Assembly: GCA_036186865.1 (NCBI GenBank)
Contig: AP025040.1
Location: 31,192,950-31,256,949 of the forward strand
Length of the DNA: 64,000 bases
DNA from: Eustoma russellianum
Taxonomy: Eukaryota; Streptophyta; Magnoliopsida; Gentianales; Gentianaceae
Reading direction: 5' to 3'
In this document: piece by piece, positions 47,701 to 58,564 of the stretch
Layout: each line of letters starts with the position of its first letter
Position numbering within the stretch: the stretch's first letter is position 1
Made by a program: the position numbers and the translations under genes
The notes under the pieces: model-generated
What the model saw: only the letters and a program-made list of their open reading frames with translations
What the model was told of the DNA's origin: nothing
The model's database searches: none

Positions 47701-48592
47701 CCCGATGTCCTTTTTGTTTGGTGGAGATAGTTACAAGTGATCATATATTGCTAACATGCTCTGAGATATTACCTATATGGAGATATTATATTTCTTGTCT
47801 TGATGGTCCTTTGGGCGGCTCACTACACATCCGTTCTTTTTTAATGCAATAGTGGATATCCACCCAGGGAAAATCGTTGAAGAGATAGCTTCGCATTATA
47901 GTACTAGGTTTTATAATGTGGGAAATATGAAAATCTTACACATCTATCATATTTGGAGATGGACATTGGTCTCGCAGGTTGGTGTTTGAGCAAATTAGAA
48001 GATCAATATATTAATGGACGCTGGATCACAAAGGGAAGAAATACATCACGCCTGATACTTATTTGGTTCATATTGGACTAATTCTAGTTTTGCCATCCCC
48101 AAGATGTGGAGTGGTCCGTTGGATGCTTCCACCTTCTGGCAGACATAAGCTAAATGTAGATGCTGCACATGGGAGATTTACTGCAGCGGCAGGTGCTATC
48201 TTGCGAGATAGCAATGGTGAGTTTACCGGAGCTATTTCCTTTCCCTTACCCATTTCATCTCCAAATAAGTCAGAATTACAGGCTACCGTGTCAGCAGTAT
48301 TGTACTTTGTCTGTTTTGGTTATCATATGGACGTTGAGGTGGATGCGCAGAGTGTTTTGGCACATGTTCAGGGACATCAGACTACCTTAGCACGTATATT
48401 GCATGATTTATGGCTTCACAGTCTTTCACATTGGAATATATATCGAGGGAGATTAATATGGCTGCCCATTATTTGGCTCAGCATGGTCAGACTCATCAGA
48501 CTCTTACCCAATTCGCCAATCTTCGAGATCTTCCGCCTTTAGTTCGTGCTACAGTGAAGACTGATCTAGTTCCAAATCTGCGGCATGGATGA
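44733..48592 (+). pseudogene. LINE-3 ORF2
   Basis: Endonuclease motifs include MNGLVWNVGG, IIEPKK, LIGRDYNTF (Gly to Arg before the catalytic Asp) and RTSDHAPLLL. RT motifs include GFLKGRDISNHIL, VKQGDPLSPLLF and the active-site FADD at 46764-46775. The zf-RVT segment (RLFLWRFYHSALP, CPFCLVEIVTSDHILLTC) is near 47625-47760. RNase H has LNVDAAH, SPNKSELQA and MDVEVDAQSV, then REINMAAHYLAQHG in another frame. Frame breaks lie near 44985, 45590, 46207, 46455, 46719, 46820, 47332, 47850 and 48400. It spans 3,860 bp. Confidence 0.9.
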
Positions 48593-48609
48593 CAACTATT
48601 TCATTGTTT

Positions 48610-48716
48610 GTTGCCCATATCTTTGTTTGATATGGGCAACCTGGGTATGCACACTTATCATGAATTTCTATGCATGTCATGTTGGATGGTTGTCTGTATC
48701 TATGCATACAGACAAC
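48610..48716 (+). other. LINE-3 3' UTR stem-loop array (2 hairpins)
   Basis: Hairpin 1 is 48610-48640 with arms GTTGCCCATATC and GATATGGGCAAC (perfect 12 bp), then CTG and GGTATG. Hairpin 2 is 48689-48716 with arms GTTGTCTGTAT and ATACAGACAAC (perfect 11 bp), then ACG and GGTAGT. The array starts 17 bp after the ORF2 stop. Confidence 0.82.
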
Positions 48717-49228
48717 ACGGGTAGTACATTTTCATCCCACAGATTTATCCTCTCTACCATCTTATATACTCTGCCACTTATTATGATTTTTGTCATTTGC
48801 ATGTGCTTGCACTGGTCTCGCTGGAGGAGAACATACTATCAATGGCATAAATTAGACTTGGGACGAGAAACAAGTGATGACCACAGCAGCAATCTTGGGA
48901 GACATATGTTAAATTCTTCTTATACTACATTCAGCGGCTGGAAATATAGATTACATCGTTTTTCTCTTTGTACATATATGCTTCACCTTGAATCTCCTCA
49001 TATAAATATGCACGCTTTTTCCTTCGCCAAGGTTTTATCCACAAGGGTGGTTTTACTTGGCAAGGTTTTAATGCGACATATCATATATGATTGGAGATTA
49101 CAGATTCTTACGGCATTATACTCACATTTTGCATATGATGATGGCCTCTTGTAAAATGTAATATAGTATTCCTCCGCCACAAGTGAGGGTTACATTAATA
49201 AAACTGATCTTTTTTGGTTAAAAAAAAG
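48717..49228 (+). other. LINE-3 3' UTR, distal part
   Basis: It contains the CCTTCGCCAAGG and ATCCACAAGGGTGG block (49021-49053) shared with LINE-4 and the LTR fragment at 10425. A CCAAG..CTTGG pair there can form a hairpin. Then follow the CCTCCGCC box and the A-rich end. No gene is apparent. Confidence 0.7.
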
Positions 49229-49430
49229 AGTCAACAATTTACCAATTTTCTCTGATGCTCCTTCGGCGACTGGAGTGCGATTCATGGCGGTGGGGCCTGA
49301 CAGCCGCCGCCTGCCACCATTTTCAAATATCAATTTCATCTTTCTGTGTTATCCTGATTCTTTTCTATATTGTCCTTCCCTTTTTGTTTTCGTTGTTCCT
49401 TTTCTTTTGGAATTTCACGCGATTGCAGTC

Positions 49431-50801
49431 ATGACCGCCGCCAATATTTCTCCATCGCAAATTCCTGAATCATCCACGAAAACAAAATCATATGCATCTT
49501 TATTTCATCCATCAAGCGTACCTTCAATGGTGCCGAAGGAGATTCTTAAATATAAGGGCAGTCCTATGATTGCCTTTTCGGATGAAGAGATCACAGCATT
49601 AGCAGCCCCTTATCGGTTTTCACTGGTTGGAACTTTTTGGTATGAGCATCCTCCAATTGCTACAATCCCTGCCGCGATTGAGCGCATTGGTTTTAAAGGC
49701 ACCGTGCGCATAGGCTTTTTGGACTCCAATCATATTCTATTAACTTTTGCGCAAGAGCAGGATTATCTACGATGTTTTTCTCGGCAAAGCTGGACTATAT
49801 CAGGTAAATGCATGCGTGTTACTAAATGGACACCTGATTATGATCCAAAAGTTGATGTTCCAATAGTTCCTGTATAGTTTTCATTTCCTGGTTTACCTAT
49901 TCATTTTCATCAACGTGAGGCGTTATTTCAAATTGGACGTATGTTGGGCACTCCAATGAAATTAGATACTGCAACAACTGAGCATAATCGTCCCTCTGTC
50001 ACGAGATTATGTATTGAAGTTGATGTGTCGCATAAACTTCCTTCTCGTGTATTTATACAGACGTCTAATCATTGTATTACACAATCTATAATCTATGAAG
50101 ACCTACCTATGTACAATGTTACGTGTTCCCGGCTTGGTCATAAATCTACCACATGCGGTCAGGATGAAAAAGTAGAAGAGGTATCAAAAAATACAGTATC
50201 AAAGGCTGTAGTATCCAAAATGAAGACAAAGGATAATGCCCAGCGATGGACTCCTAAAAAGACAATGCCAGGGGAACAACCCGTCGTCGACATGGATACC
50301 ATGAATCAGCAGAATGTTAAGATATTATACAATGAAAATGCTGTGAAGGATTGTGAAATTCTTTCAGCGGTCGCACCTCCATCTACCTCATTACTATCAC
50401 CGGATATGAATAGAATGGATGATATTTCTCCCATACAGGAGGTTTCACGTCTCAAGAGTAGTGATGATACTCTTTTCCAGATATTGCAATCAAGCTCCCA
50501 AAACCCATCACATTCGGACAATGAATTGGAAATTGAGGCAGTATCTCTATCAGGGGTTCATCAATCTCCTAAAGGCGAGGATAATATTCACGATAATGAC
50601 CCTGATCAGGCATTGCCTCAGGAAATATCTGATCCTAATGACTTGCCAGCCACTTCGACATATCCAGGGGATGATGTCCACTTTTAGGTTCCACCAAAGA
50701 TTTTGCGAAGGCATCACAGGCAAAATGAGACCTCCTCTCCACCATTTACTCGCTCTAGGGCAGCTCTCTCAAACTCATTTGATATCCTGTCATCCCAATG
50801 A
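49431..50801 (+). pseudogene. LINE-4 ORF1
   Basis: It starts at ATG 49431 (MTAANISPSQIPESS). DUF4283-like blocks match LINE-2 closely: KYKGSPMIAFSDEEITAL, FSLVGTFWYEHPP, EQDYLRCFSRQSWTI, VTKWTPDYDPKVD. TAG replaces Trp at 49875-49877 and TAG replaces Gln at 50685-50687. The knuckle has lost its first Cys (NVTCSRLGHKSTTC). The end TRSRAALSNSFDIL matches LINE-2. The terminal TGA (50799-50801) overlaps the ORF2 ATG. Confidence 0.88.
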
Positions 50802-53800
50802 AGATGATAATACGGAATGTTAGAGGCATTCGAACGTCAGTTGATCGTTTAAAACCGTTGACGCGGTGCTATCACTTGCATATACTTGTTGTTATAAAGC
50901 CTAAGGCTAGACCAGCTTCATTGATTTCATATCGGCTACAACTTGGATTTTCACAAGCTGCATCGGTCAATGATGACAATATTTTGATATTCTGGAGAGA
51001 TTGATTTCTTCGGATAGATGGGGAGCGTCCAGGTATTCAAAATCATTCTATCCAATTTTGTTGGCTGCCTATAGGTAATTCTTTTTGGTATACTGTTGTA
51101 TATGGTTTGCATACAGTGGTCGTGCGACGTCCATTGTGGGCGGATTTCGGAGCTTTCTATGAGACGTTGGATCTTCCATGGCTTTTGGGAGGGGATTTTA
51201 ATGCATTTCTGACGTTGGATGAACATAAGGTCAGATCATCTCCCTCTCTTTGTTTTTTTACAAGATTTTAATGATTTTATTTCAACAACATCTCTTCTGT
51301 CAGTTAACTCTCAGGGATCTTTATATACTTGGTGTGATGGACGAGGTTTAGGTTGCGTATGGCGTTGCTTGGACCGTTACTTATATTCATCAAGTTTTCT
51401 GGATATGTTTTCGACAGTACAGTGTTGGCATTTGAATCGTGCTACGTCAGATCATTCTCTCATTTATCTGGATTGTTGCTCGGAGATTCATGCGTCTGCT
51501 GTAGCTTTCAAATATTTAGATGCTTGGACGACACACCCAGATTTTTGTAATTTTGTAGTCCATCAATGGCAATCATTTTCGACAGTGGGTGGAATGTGGG
51601 GTTTCTATAATAAATTATGGAATCTAAAATAACAAATACGCGTTTGGAACAAAGATGTCTTTGGGAATATGTTTGATGCTATTGTAGCGGCAGAGACTGA
51701 CGTCACTCGCTCTGAGCAGATTTATGACTCCACCCCCACAGAAGAAACTCGTACCACTTATCACAGGAGTGTGGCGCAACTGCGACTAGTTCAGTCGAGA
51801 GCATTGTTGTTTTGGAAACCGAAGGCAAATGTTTAATGGTATAGGGATGGTGATTACAACAAATTTTTCCATCAAGTTGTTAAAGAGCGTCGTAGAAAAC
51901 AAATTATCACATGCATATTACGGGAGGATGGCGTGGAACTCACTAAACCTCATGATATCGAGACTGAAGCTGTTCGTTTTTATGAGAGTTTTTTTTAAGG
52001 AAGGCACTACCTCTCAGTATCATTCTATTTTGCAGCATGTTCCTCCTTTAGTTTCTGATGTGGATAATGAGATGCTATTAGCTATGCCCGAGTTGCTAGA
52101 AGTTAAATAGGCAGTATGGGACCTAAGTCCGACCAGTGCAGCTGGCCCATATGGTTTTTCCGGATCCTTTTATCGACTCTTCTGGCAGACCATTCATATG
52201 GATGTTTACAAAGCAGTTCAAGAATTCTTCTTAGGTATTCGCTCGCCACGTCAGTTAGCATTGACACTGATAAAACTCATTCCTAAAGTAGTCAATCCAA
52301 GTACATTTGCTGATTTTCGTCCTATCTGTCTCAATAATTTTATTGCAAAGGTAATAACTCGACTGCTTGAGACTCATTTATCTGGTTTGTTGTCGAAGTT
52401 GATTTCACCAGAATAGGCAGGATTCATGAAAGGTAGGGATATTACAGAACAAATACTTCTTGCACAGGAAATGGTACATGTCTTAGATAGGCCTGTAAGT
52501 GGTGGTCATCTTTTAATTAAGTTAGATATGGCCAAGGCTTTTGATAGAGTATGTTGGTCGTATCTACTACAGCTTTTACATAAAATTGGTTTTCATCCGC
52601 GATTGGTGCTCATACTCATGAATAATTTAGCGTCCTCGCGCTGTTCAGTTTTAATAAATGGAAAGCCAATGGGTTTCTTTTCGGTTTCTCGAGGTGTAAA
52701 GCAGGATGATCCATTATCTCCTCTTCAATTTATTATGGCCTCCGAAGGATTTTCACGTGGTTTAAATTCTTTGATCTCCGCTGGACATTTAGTTGGATTT
52801 CATGTAGGACGAGTGCCACAGGTATCCCATTTAGGCTTTGCAGATGATCTTGTTATTTTTCTAAATGGGTCAATTCGAAACTTACAAAGATTTCGGCAAT
52901 TTTTGGAATCATATCAGCAAGCGTCTGGCCAATTAGTGAACCTTCATAAAAGTCAAGTTGTGGTGGGAGCCGAAGTTTCGCCTACTCGCGCCTCTCATGT
53001 CTTAGGCATGCGCCTAGCTACTTTACCCATTAAATATCTTGGGTCTTATCTATATTAATCGAGTGGCATATTGTGCTCCGCTGCTAGCACACTTCGATGC
53101 TAAGTTACACTCTTGATCCTCCAAACTTCTTTCTATGGCAGACCGTCCAACGTTGATTCATCATGTTCTATGCTCCATGCCATTGCATATAATATCCAGC
53201 TAAAGACTGCCTTCAAGTGTTATCGCATCGCTCAATCGGAAAATGGCAACTTTCCTATGGAATCGACGCCATCATTGGCGCAGTTGGGATATGATCTGTC
53301 GCTCAGCAGAGGATGGCGGCATGGGAATTCGAAACCTGCAATTAATTCAGAAATCATATGATTGTCAGATATGGTGGAAATTTCATCATTCACAAATGTG
53401 GTGGGCTGTTTATACACTTCATAAGTATGGTACTCGTGCTGCAATATCTTCGCGCATTTATGATTCATCTACTTGGAAGCGCATTTGTCGCATTCATGAT
53501 TATATGACTTCTCACATGCAACATTCTCCAGATGGATTTCATTGGACAGCTGATTCTAACGTGCAGTTTTCCTTAAATTCTGCGTATAAATTGCTTGCTT
53601 TAGATGCCTCACACTTGGATTATACACTCTTCATTTGGTGGTCACGATGTCCTCCTGCATGCAGCATATTTATTTGGAAACTTTAGATGAAATCTTTGCC
53701 GATGTCTGATAATATGCACACATGGCAGGCCATTTATACTACACAATGTGTCTTTTGCCAAGTTCATTCGGATTCTAGAGATCATACTTTTCTCCATTGC

Positions 53801-54652
53801 TCATTGATCAAACCATTATGGCAAGAAATCTCTATTTTGTTTTCAGGGCCACTACCTGGAAACATGAACGTTCTTAATTATCTTTTGCGCTGGTGGCGCA
53901 CATCTTCACACAAGCATATGCTCGGCCAACTATGGGCAGTAGTCCCTTCTCTGGTTGCATGGGTTATTTGGAAGGAGTATACGAGTATTCGTTTTGGGGG
54001 AGAATAGTTTCTCTTACAGGAAATTATTTAATCGTGTTCGAGAACATATTTACACATGGTGTGCTTCTACACAAGGGAGAAAGTTTTCGCAGACTATACC
54101 CCATCTGGTAGCCAGGATTTTCTCCCCATCATTGTGGTTACGTCGTCATAAAATTGTACGATGGGAATTACCGCCTACAGGCAAGTTAAAATTAAATGTG
54201 GATGTTGCGGTAGGTCGAGACACCGCAGCAGCAGGAGCAATGTTGCGCAATCATCAGGGACAATTGGTATCTGCTATTTGTTTTATCTTGCCCCATTCAA
54301 CTCCACTGAGGGCAGAATTAATGGCTTTGCAATATGGTTTAATTTATTATGCCACGCATTATGATAAGTTAATGGTTAAGACGGATTGTCGTGGTTTGGT
54401 ACAGTATCTTTCCTCTCCAGGACAATGCACGGGTGCCTCGCTACAGATTTACATCGCACAATACATTTCTTGCAGCTTAATGCCTCTACACTCTCTTATT
54501 GCCCCTGAGAATCAAATACCGCAGCGCATACTCTTTCAAGATATGGCTATCATTCGGCTGGACTGACAATATATTCATCGATGCATGCTCTCCCAAGCAA
54601 AGTGCGTGGGGCCATCAGCTTGGATGTTTCAGTTCCGAATATCCGATTCTAA
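50798..54652 (+). pseudogene. LINE-4 ORF2
   Basis: It begins MKMIIRNVRGIRTS. The catalytic endonuclease Glu is Lys here (VVIKPKA against VVIEPK in LINE-2) and the N-terminal Trp is Arg. WLLGGDFNAF and ATSDHSLI remain. RT motifs are FMKGRDITEQILL, KLDMAKAFDRVCW, VKQDDPLSPLQF (Gly to Asp) and FADD at 52837-52848. The zf-RVT segment (CVFCQVHSDSRDHTFLHC) is near 53749-53800. RNase H has LNVDVAV and TPLRAELMALQ, then VKTDCRG, with its end in another frame. Frame breaks lie near 51003, 51230, 51630, 52110, 52414 (TAG for Gln), 53056, 53685, 54005 and 54480. It spans 3,855 bp. Confidence 0.9.
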
Positions 54653-54686
54653 AGATACAAGTCTTCCGATGGATTGGCGTACACAT

Positions 54687-55292
54687 TTGCCTATGCCGTT
54701 TGCTGGCATTGGCAACGTTGGTATGATTCTGTGATCTTTTCTTTTTTCTATCTCCATCTTCATCACCGTGTTTGCCTAACATATTATTGTCTACAATGTG
54801 TGCAGCAAATTATCTATCGTATGCTGGTGAGCTCTGTTGGAGTCATATTGTCTTGCTCTGGGAGACAAAGGAGATGTCTACGCGAGGGCTGCATATATTT
54901 TCATACTGTTGTCTGTATCACTGGATGGTACAGACAACATAGGTATGTCACTTCATTCTTATCATTCAACTCTTTAGGACTACTTGATCTTTTTCTATTG
55001 CTCTTGCTCACTATTATGTTTGCTGCACATTATACTCGTGCAATATTACTCTCCGAGGTACTGAGCTGCATTCTTACTCTTCGAGGCAATATCTTGGACA
55101 ATTGGCTTTGGGGACTGAGGATGACTTGCTGGATTATATTGTTGTTGCCTGTGTTCTGTCTGAATGCATGCAACATGGGTATGCTTGCTATCATATCGAC
55201 CTTTTCATTATGCTGCTTCTATATTTTACTAATCCTTTGCGTATTGTGTCCCTTGCAAATTCTGAGGACCATTCCAAGGCGACTTGGGTATG
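54687..55292 (+). other. LINE-4 3' UTR stem-loop array (4 hairpins)
   Basis: Hairpin 1, 54687-54715: arms TTGCCTATGCC and GGCATTGGCAA, then C, GTT and GGTATG. Hairpin 2, 54908-54938: arms GTTGTCTGTA and TACAGACAAC, then ATA and GGTATG. Hairpin 3, 55144-55174: arms GTTGCCTG and CATGCAAC, then ATG and GGTATG. Hairpin 4, about 55246-55283, is decayed: CCTTGCAA and TTCCAAGG arms inside GT..AC, then TTG and GGTATG. The array begins 34 bp after the ORF2 stop. Confidence 0.78.
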
Positions 55293-55480
55293 CGTTTGAC
55301 TTTTCTGCTTACTCTTACTACTTTTCTCATTGTCATCGGTATAACTTCTTCCTTGCAATCTCACGAGGTACAACTCATACTGGATCCATCAAGACCAAGC
55401 AGCGGCCCATCCAACGCATTCAGTGCTACACTGCTAACTCAAACCACTACAGCAATCATATCGTTGTACTCAATATTATA
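55293..55480 (+). other. LINE-4 3' UTR up to the TR-GAG insertion
   Basis: Unremarkable 3' UTR ending in ttata (55476-55480), the target duplication repeated at 62336-62340. I see no gene. The long hydrophobic open frame crossing this area is treated as chance. Confidence 0.7.
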
Positions 55481-58400
55481 TGTAGAGAAAAAGGCGTTTG
55501 AGTGATTTTCAAATACATGATTTAAATGTGCTTAAAAACGTGCATGACATAAATGTGCATGATACATTGCATATTACGTGCCTTATATAATTCACATATA
55601 ATGTTGCCGTACTAACGAGCCATGTAGCTTTAAAGCTTACATCAAATGGCAAACATTTGTTATGTTTATACTATTTTCAGGTGCCACCATAAATGAACTA
55701 AACTAGTTCATTAAGTGAAGTACTTAGTTAATTAAACTAAGTAGTTCATTAAAGGAAGCTACAATTGGAAAAGGCACAAAGACAACAAGACTAAGAAAGA
55801 AAAGTCTCCTCCTCCTCTCTTCATCTAATATACACGCCTACATACATATATATAAATATATATTTTCAGATTTTTTTGAAAAAGACACATACACATGTAT
55901 TCTAACGTACTACCGACACGTTATATATTTTACGTACGTACGTTAACGTCACACCACCATACTTAACTCATATTTATGAGTATATTCAGGTCTTATATCA
56001 TATGATATAAGTCATGGTGATGACAAATTAAATGTGACACGTTAAAAGGTTCTAAACCAAAAATTGTCGTATCGGGCGAATACCGAAACTTCGCCAACGA
56101 GTCACAAACTTGCCATAAATAGATGTCCAGCCCTACACCTCAAAAATCATTATTAATTTCGTGCATATGATGATATTTCCAGCCATAAAATCATTCCATG
56201 TTGGCACACACAAATCACCTCACATTAAGGCCAAATTGTGGAGATTCCAATTTCAATTCTGTCACATGTTAATGGCGCCACTTTAGACCAGCTAAGTGAT
56301 GAGAATTAAAGCTTATATTATATATATTATGTGTAACATAATGTATATAACATGTGCAAAAAGTTGGAATTTAAATAGAGAAAAATCGGGTAATCGATAA
56401 ACATCGAAAATTCGGTTTTCTACGTACACAACACATGGAACATTTTTGGCACATCATATGACACGTATCTAGACACTTTTTACATATGTCATATATCTTA
56501 AAGTGTTCTAGAAAATTAAATTAAGGGCTGATTGGAATATAACATGTGTGTATTATTAAATGTGCCCTATTTTACAAAGTTTGCAAAAATAAAATTCAGC
56601 ACATGCAATACATGTATACACGCCCCTACAGCTGAGATGGAGCATATGTGGAGCCTTGTTGGAATATTGATTGGTCAAGAATCAATCATACAATGTTGGT
56701 GATTTAAAGAAAGAAGCTACAAAAGGTAATGTTTTAAACTTTATCTCATTTGTAACACATGCTGAAAATTTCAGCATGTGCACTATATGGTGGCCGAATT
56801 TCCTCTTCAAATTAGACAAGTTTTGTGTCTTGAATTATGTGATTGATTGAAGGAGAATTGGAAGTAACTTGAATAAGATACAAAGCCATAAAGTGTGATA
56901 TCTTGAATATCACACACGCTGAAATTTTTCAGCATGTGTGGGAATGTACCTTGGCCGATTTTGTGGCCTTATTATTGTCCAAATTTCATTTCCAAAATGA
57001 TGAGAATATTTGCTACTAACTGATGATTTATTTTAAAAGAAAAATCAATGAAAATTTGGAAGTAATTTGAAATGGAGCATCATGTATCACATGCTGAAAT
57101 TTCAGCATGTCAACTAGTCTTTATGGCCGAAATTATTACCTTGTGTGGAGGAATTTTATCTTGCTTGAATTGGATGATAATCTTACGAGTTATGGCAACT
57201 AATTTATGTTGATTTTGGCACATGCTTTTAGTGGAATTTTCAGATTTTCCAAGTCATCAAATGATGACAACATTCAACCAATCATGAAGTGCCAAGTATG
57301 CAAAGGTTAAATGATCATCCAATGAAAAGGTGCCAAGTAAGAAAGGTCATGTCACAATGATGCCACACATTCTCCCAAGGACTTAGAAGACAATTTTCAA
57401 GAGGGGAGAGCACCTAAGGGGGGACGGCATTTTGCTTAAATGGAAAGGAGAAGAGCAAAACAAAAGACAAGAACAAGCATTGCATTCTTGTGATCAAAAA
57501 CGCCTAGCACTCTTTCTTCTACACTCTCTTTCTTTCTTCTTCTTGAAAGCCTATTGTACTTACGTTCATATTCTTGAATAGGCTTATCTTAGACCACCAC
57601 ACATTCTATATCTTTGTAAAAGATTGATGAAGGTGTGATAAATCTTTAATCTTGCAAGGTGGTGGTGTTCGTGCGAATTGTATTCATCGTACAAGGTTTG
57701 TAAAGGGTTGGAGTTGGTGTGTAACTCCATCAACCCTGTGGTAAGGTGTATTTGAGTGTGCGACTAGTGTGAACCGAGGAAGGTGTTCCTCGAAGACTGG
57801 AGCAGGTTGTTTATAACCGAACCAGTATAAAATTCTCGGTGTCATTTACTTTCTGCACTTATATTCGGTTTCAGCACTATTTACTCTTTTTGTCTACGTT
57901 CGTAAAAAAAGTAAACGATTTTCAAAAATTACGAAAATTTTCAGAAACATAGCCACACGTTCTAGGATTAATGTGGCACAAGATTCAACCCTTTTGGATA
58001 AGTATAAGTCAATCAAACATCCAAAGTTCTGAGACTAGTGCAGTCTGATTTTCAGGCTTGCAAAGGTTGAGACTTTGAGTGTATTTGACTAACTTCTCGA
58101 AAGAATTTTTCAAAACTGTTTCAACCCATTTAAATAAAACATATAAGGGGTTGGTGGTTAAAATTTCAGAGCAATTGGAGTTAAGTACAAAAAGGAATAA
58201 AGTTTTCAAAACAGTATACTGTTTTTGGCAGATTCGCGCAATCTGACCACCAACGATTTTTAAAGGGGTTAAAGGTTGAATTTATTTCTGAAATTTTTAG
58301 GAGACACTCATAACATCTGAGGCTAAGTTCTCTCAAAATTGCAGAATTTTTGAAGACCTACAACCTAGTTTTAAAAACGTTTTAAAACTAGTCCTGAAAA

Positions 58401-58510
58401 CAAAATCTGTTTTAGAAGTTGAGTTGCTTGGTTTTAAACAAATTTTAATAATCACACTTTCCGCACCAACTATTCAACCCCCCCTCTAGTGGTGCCTTGC
58501 AGATCCTACA
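55481..58510 (+). repeat. 5' LTR of the plus-strand TR-GAG
   Basis: It begins TGTAGAGAAAAAGGCG and ends CAGATCCTACA. Palindromes lie at about 56757-56781, 56917-56943 and 57090-57112, with the 20-bp palindrome at 55992-56011. R/U5-side hairpins are at about 57706-57740 and 57773-57797. Confidence 0.95.
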
Positions 58511-58511
58511 A

Positions 58512-58524
58512 GTGGTATCAGAGA
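58512..58524 (+). other. primer-binding site of the plus-strand TR-GAG
   Basis: The sequence gtggtatcagaga follows the LTR after one base and is complementary to initiator-Met tRNA. Confidence 0.88.
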
Positions 58525-58564
58525 GCAGGAACATTCACTACAAAGTATCCAACGATTCAGTGAG

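Larger units (their letters stand above)
43058..49228 (+). mobile_element. LINE-3: full-length LINE in the 5' UTR of LINE-4
   Basis: A perfect 13-bp target duplication AGTCAACAATTTA flanks it (43045-43057 and 49229-49241). It ends with GTATTCCTCCGCC, ATTAATAAAACTG and a short A run. The order is 5' UTR, ORF1, ORF2, 3' UTR. Many stops show it is old and inactive. Confidence 0.9.

Noticed and set aside
54674..55501. Open frame of about 275 codons, hydrophobic, in the LINE-4 3' UTR
   Set aside because: It has no ATG start (TTG), crosses three hairpins and runs into the TR-GAG LTR. Hydrophobicity follows from T-rich sequence. Similar frames in LINE-2, LINE-3 and LINE-5 are not in the same frame relative to the hairpins.
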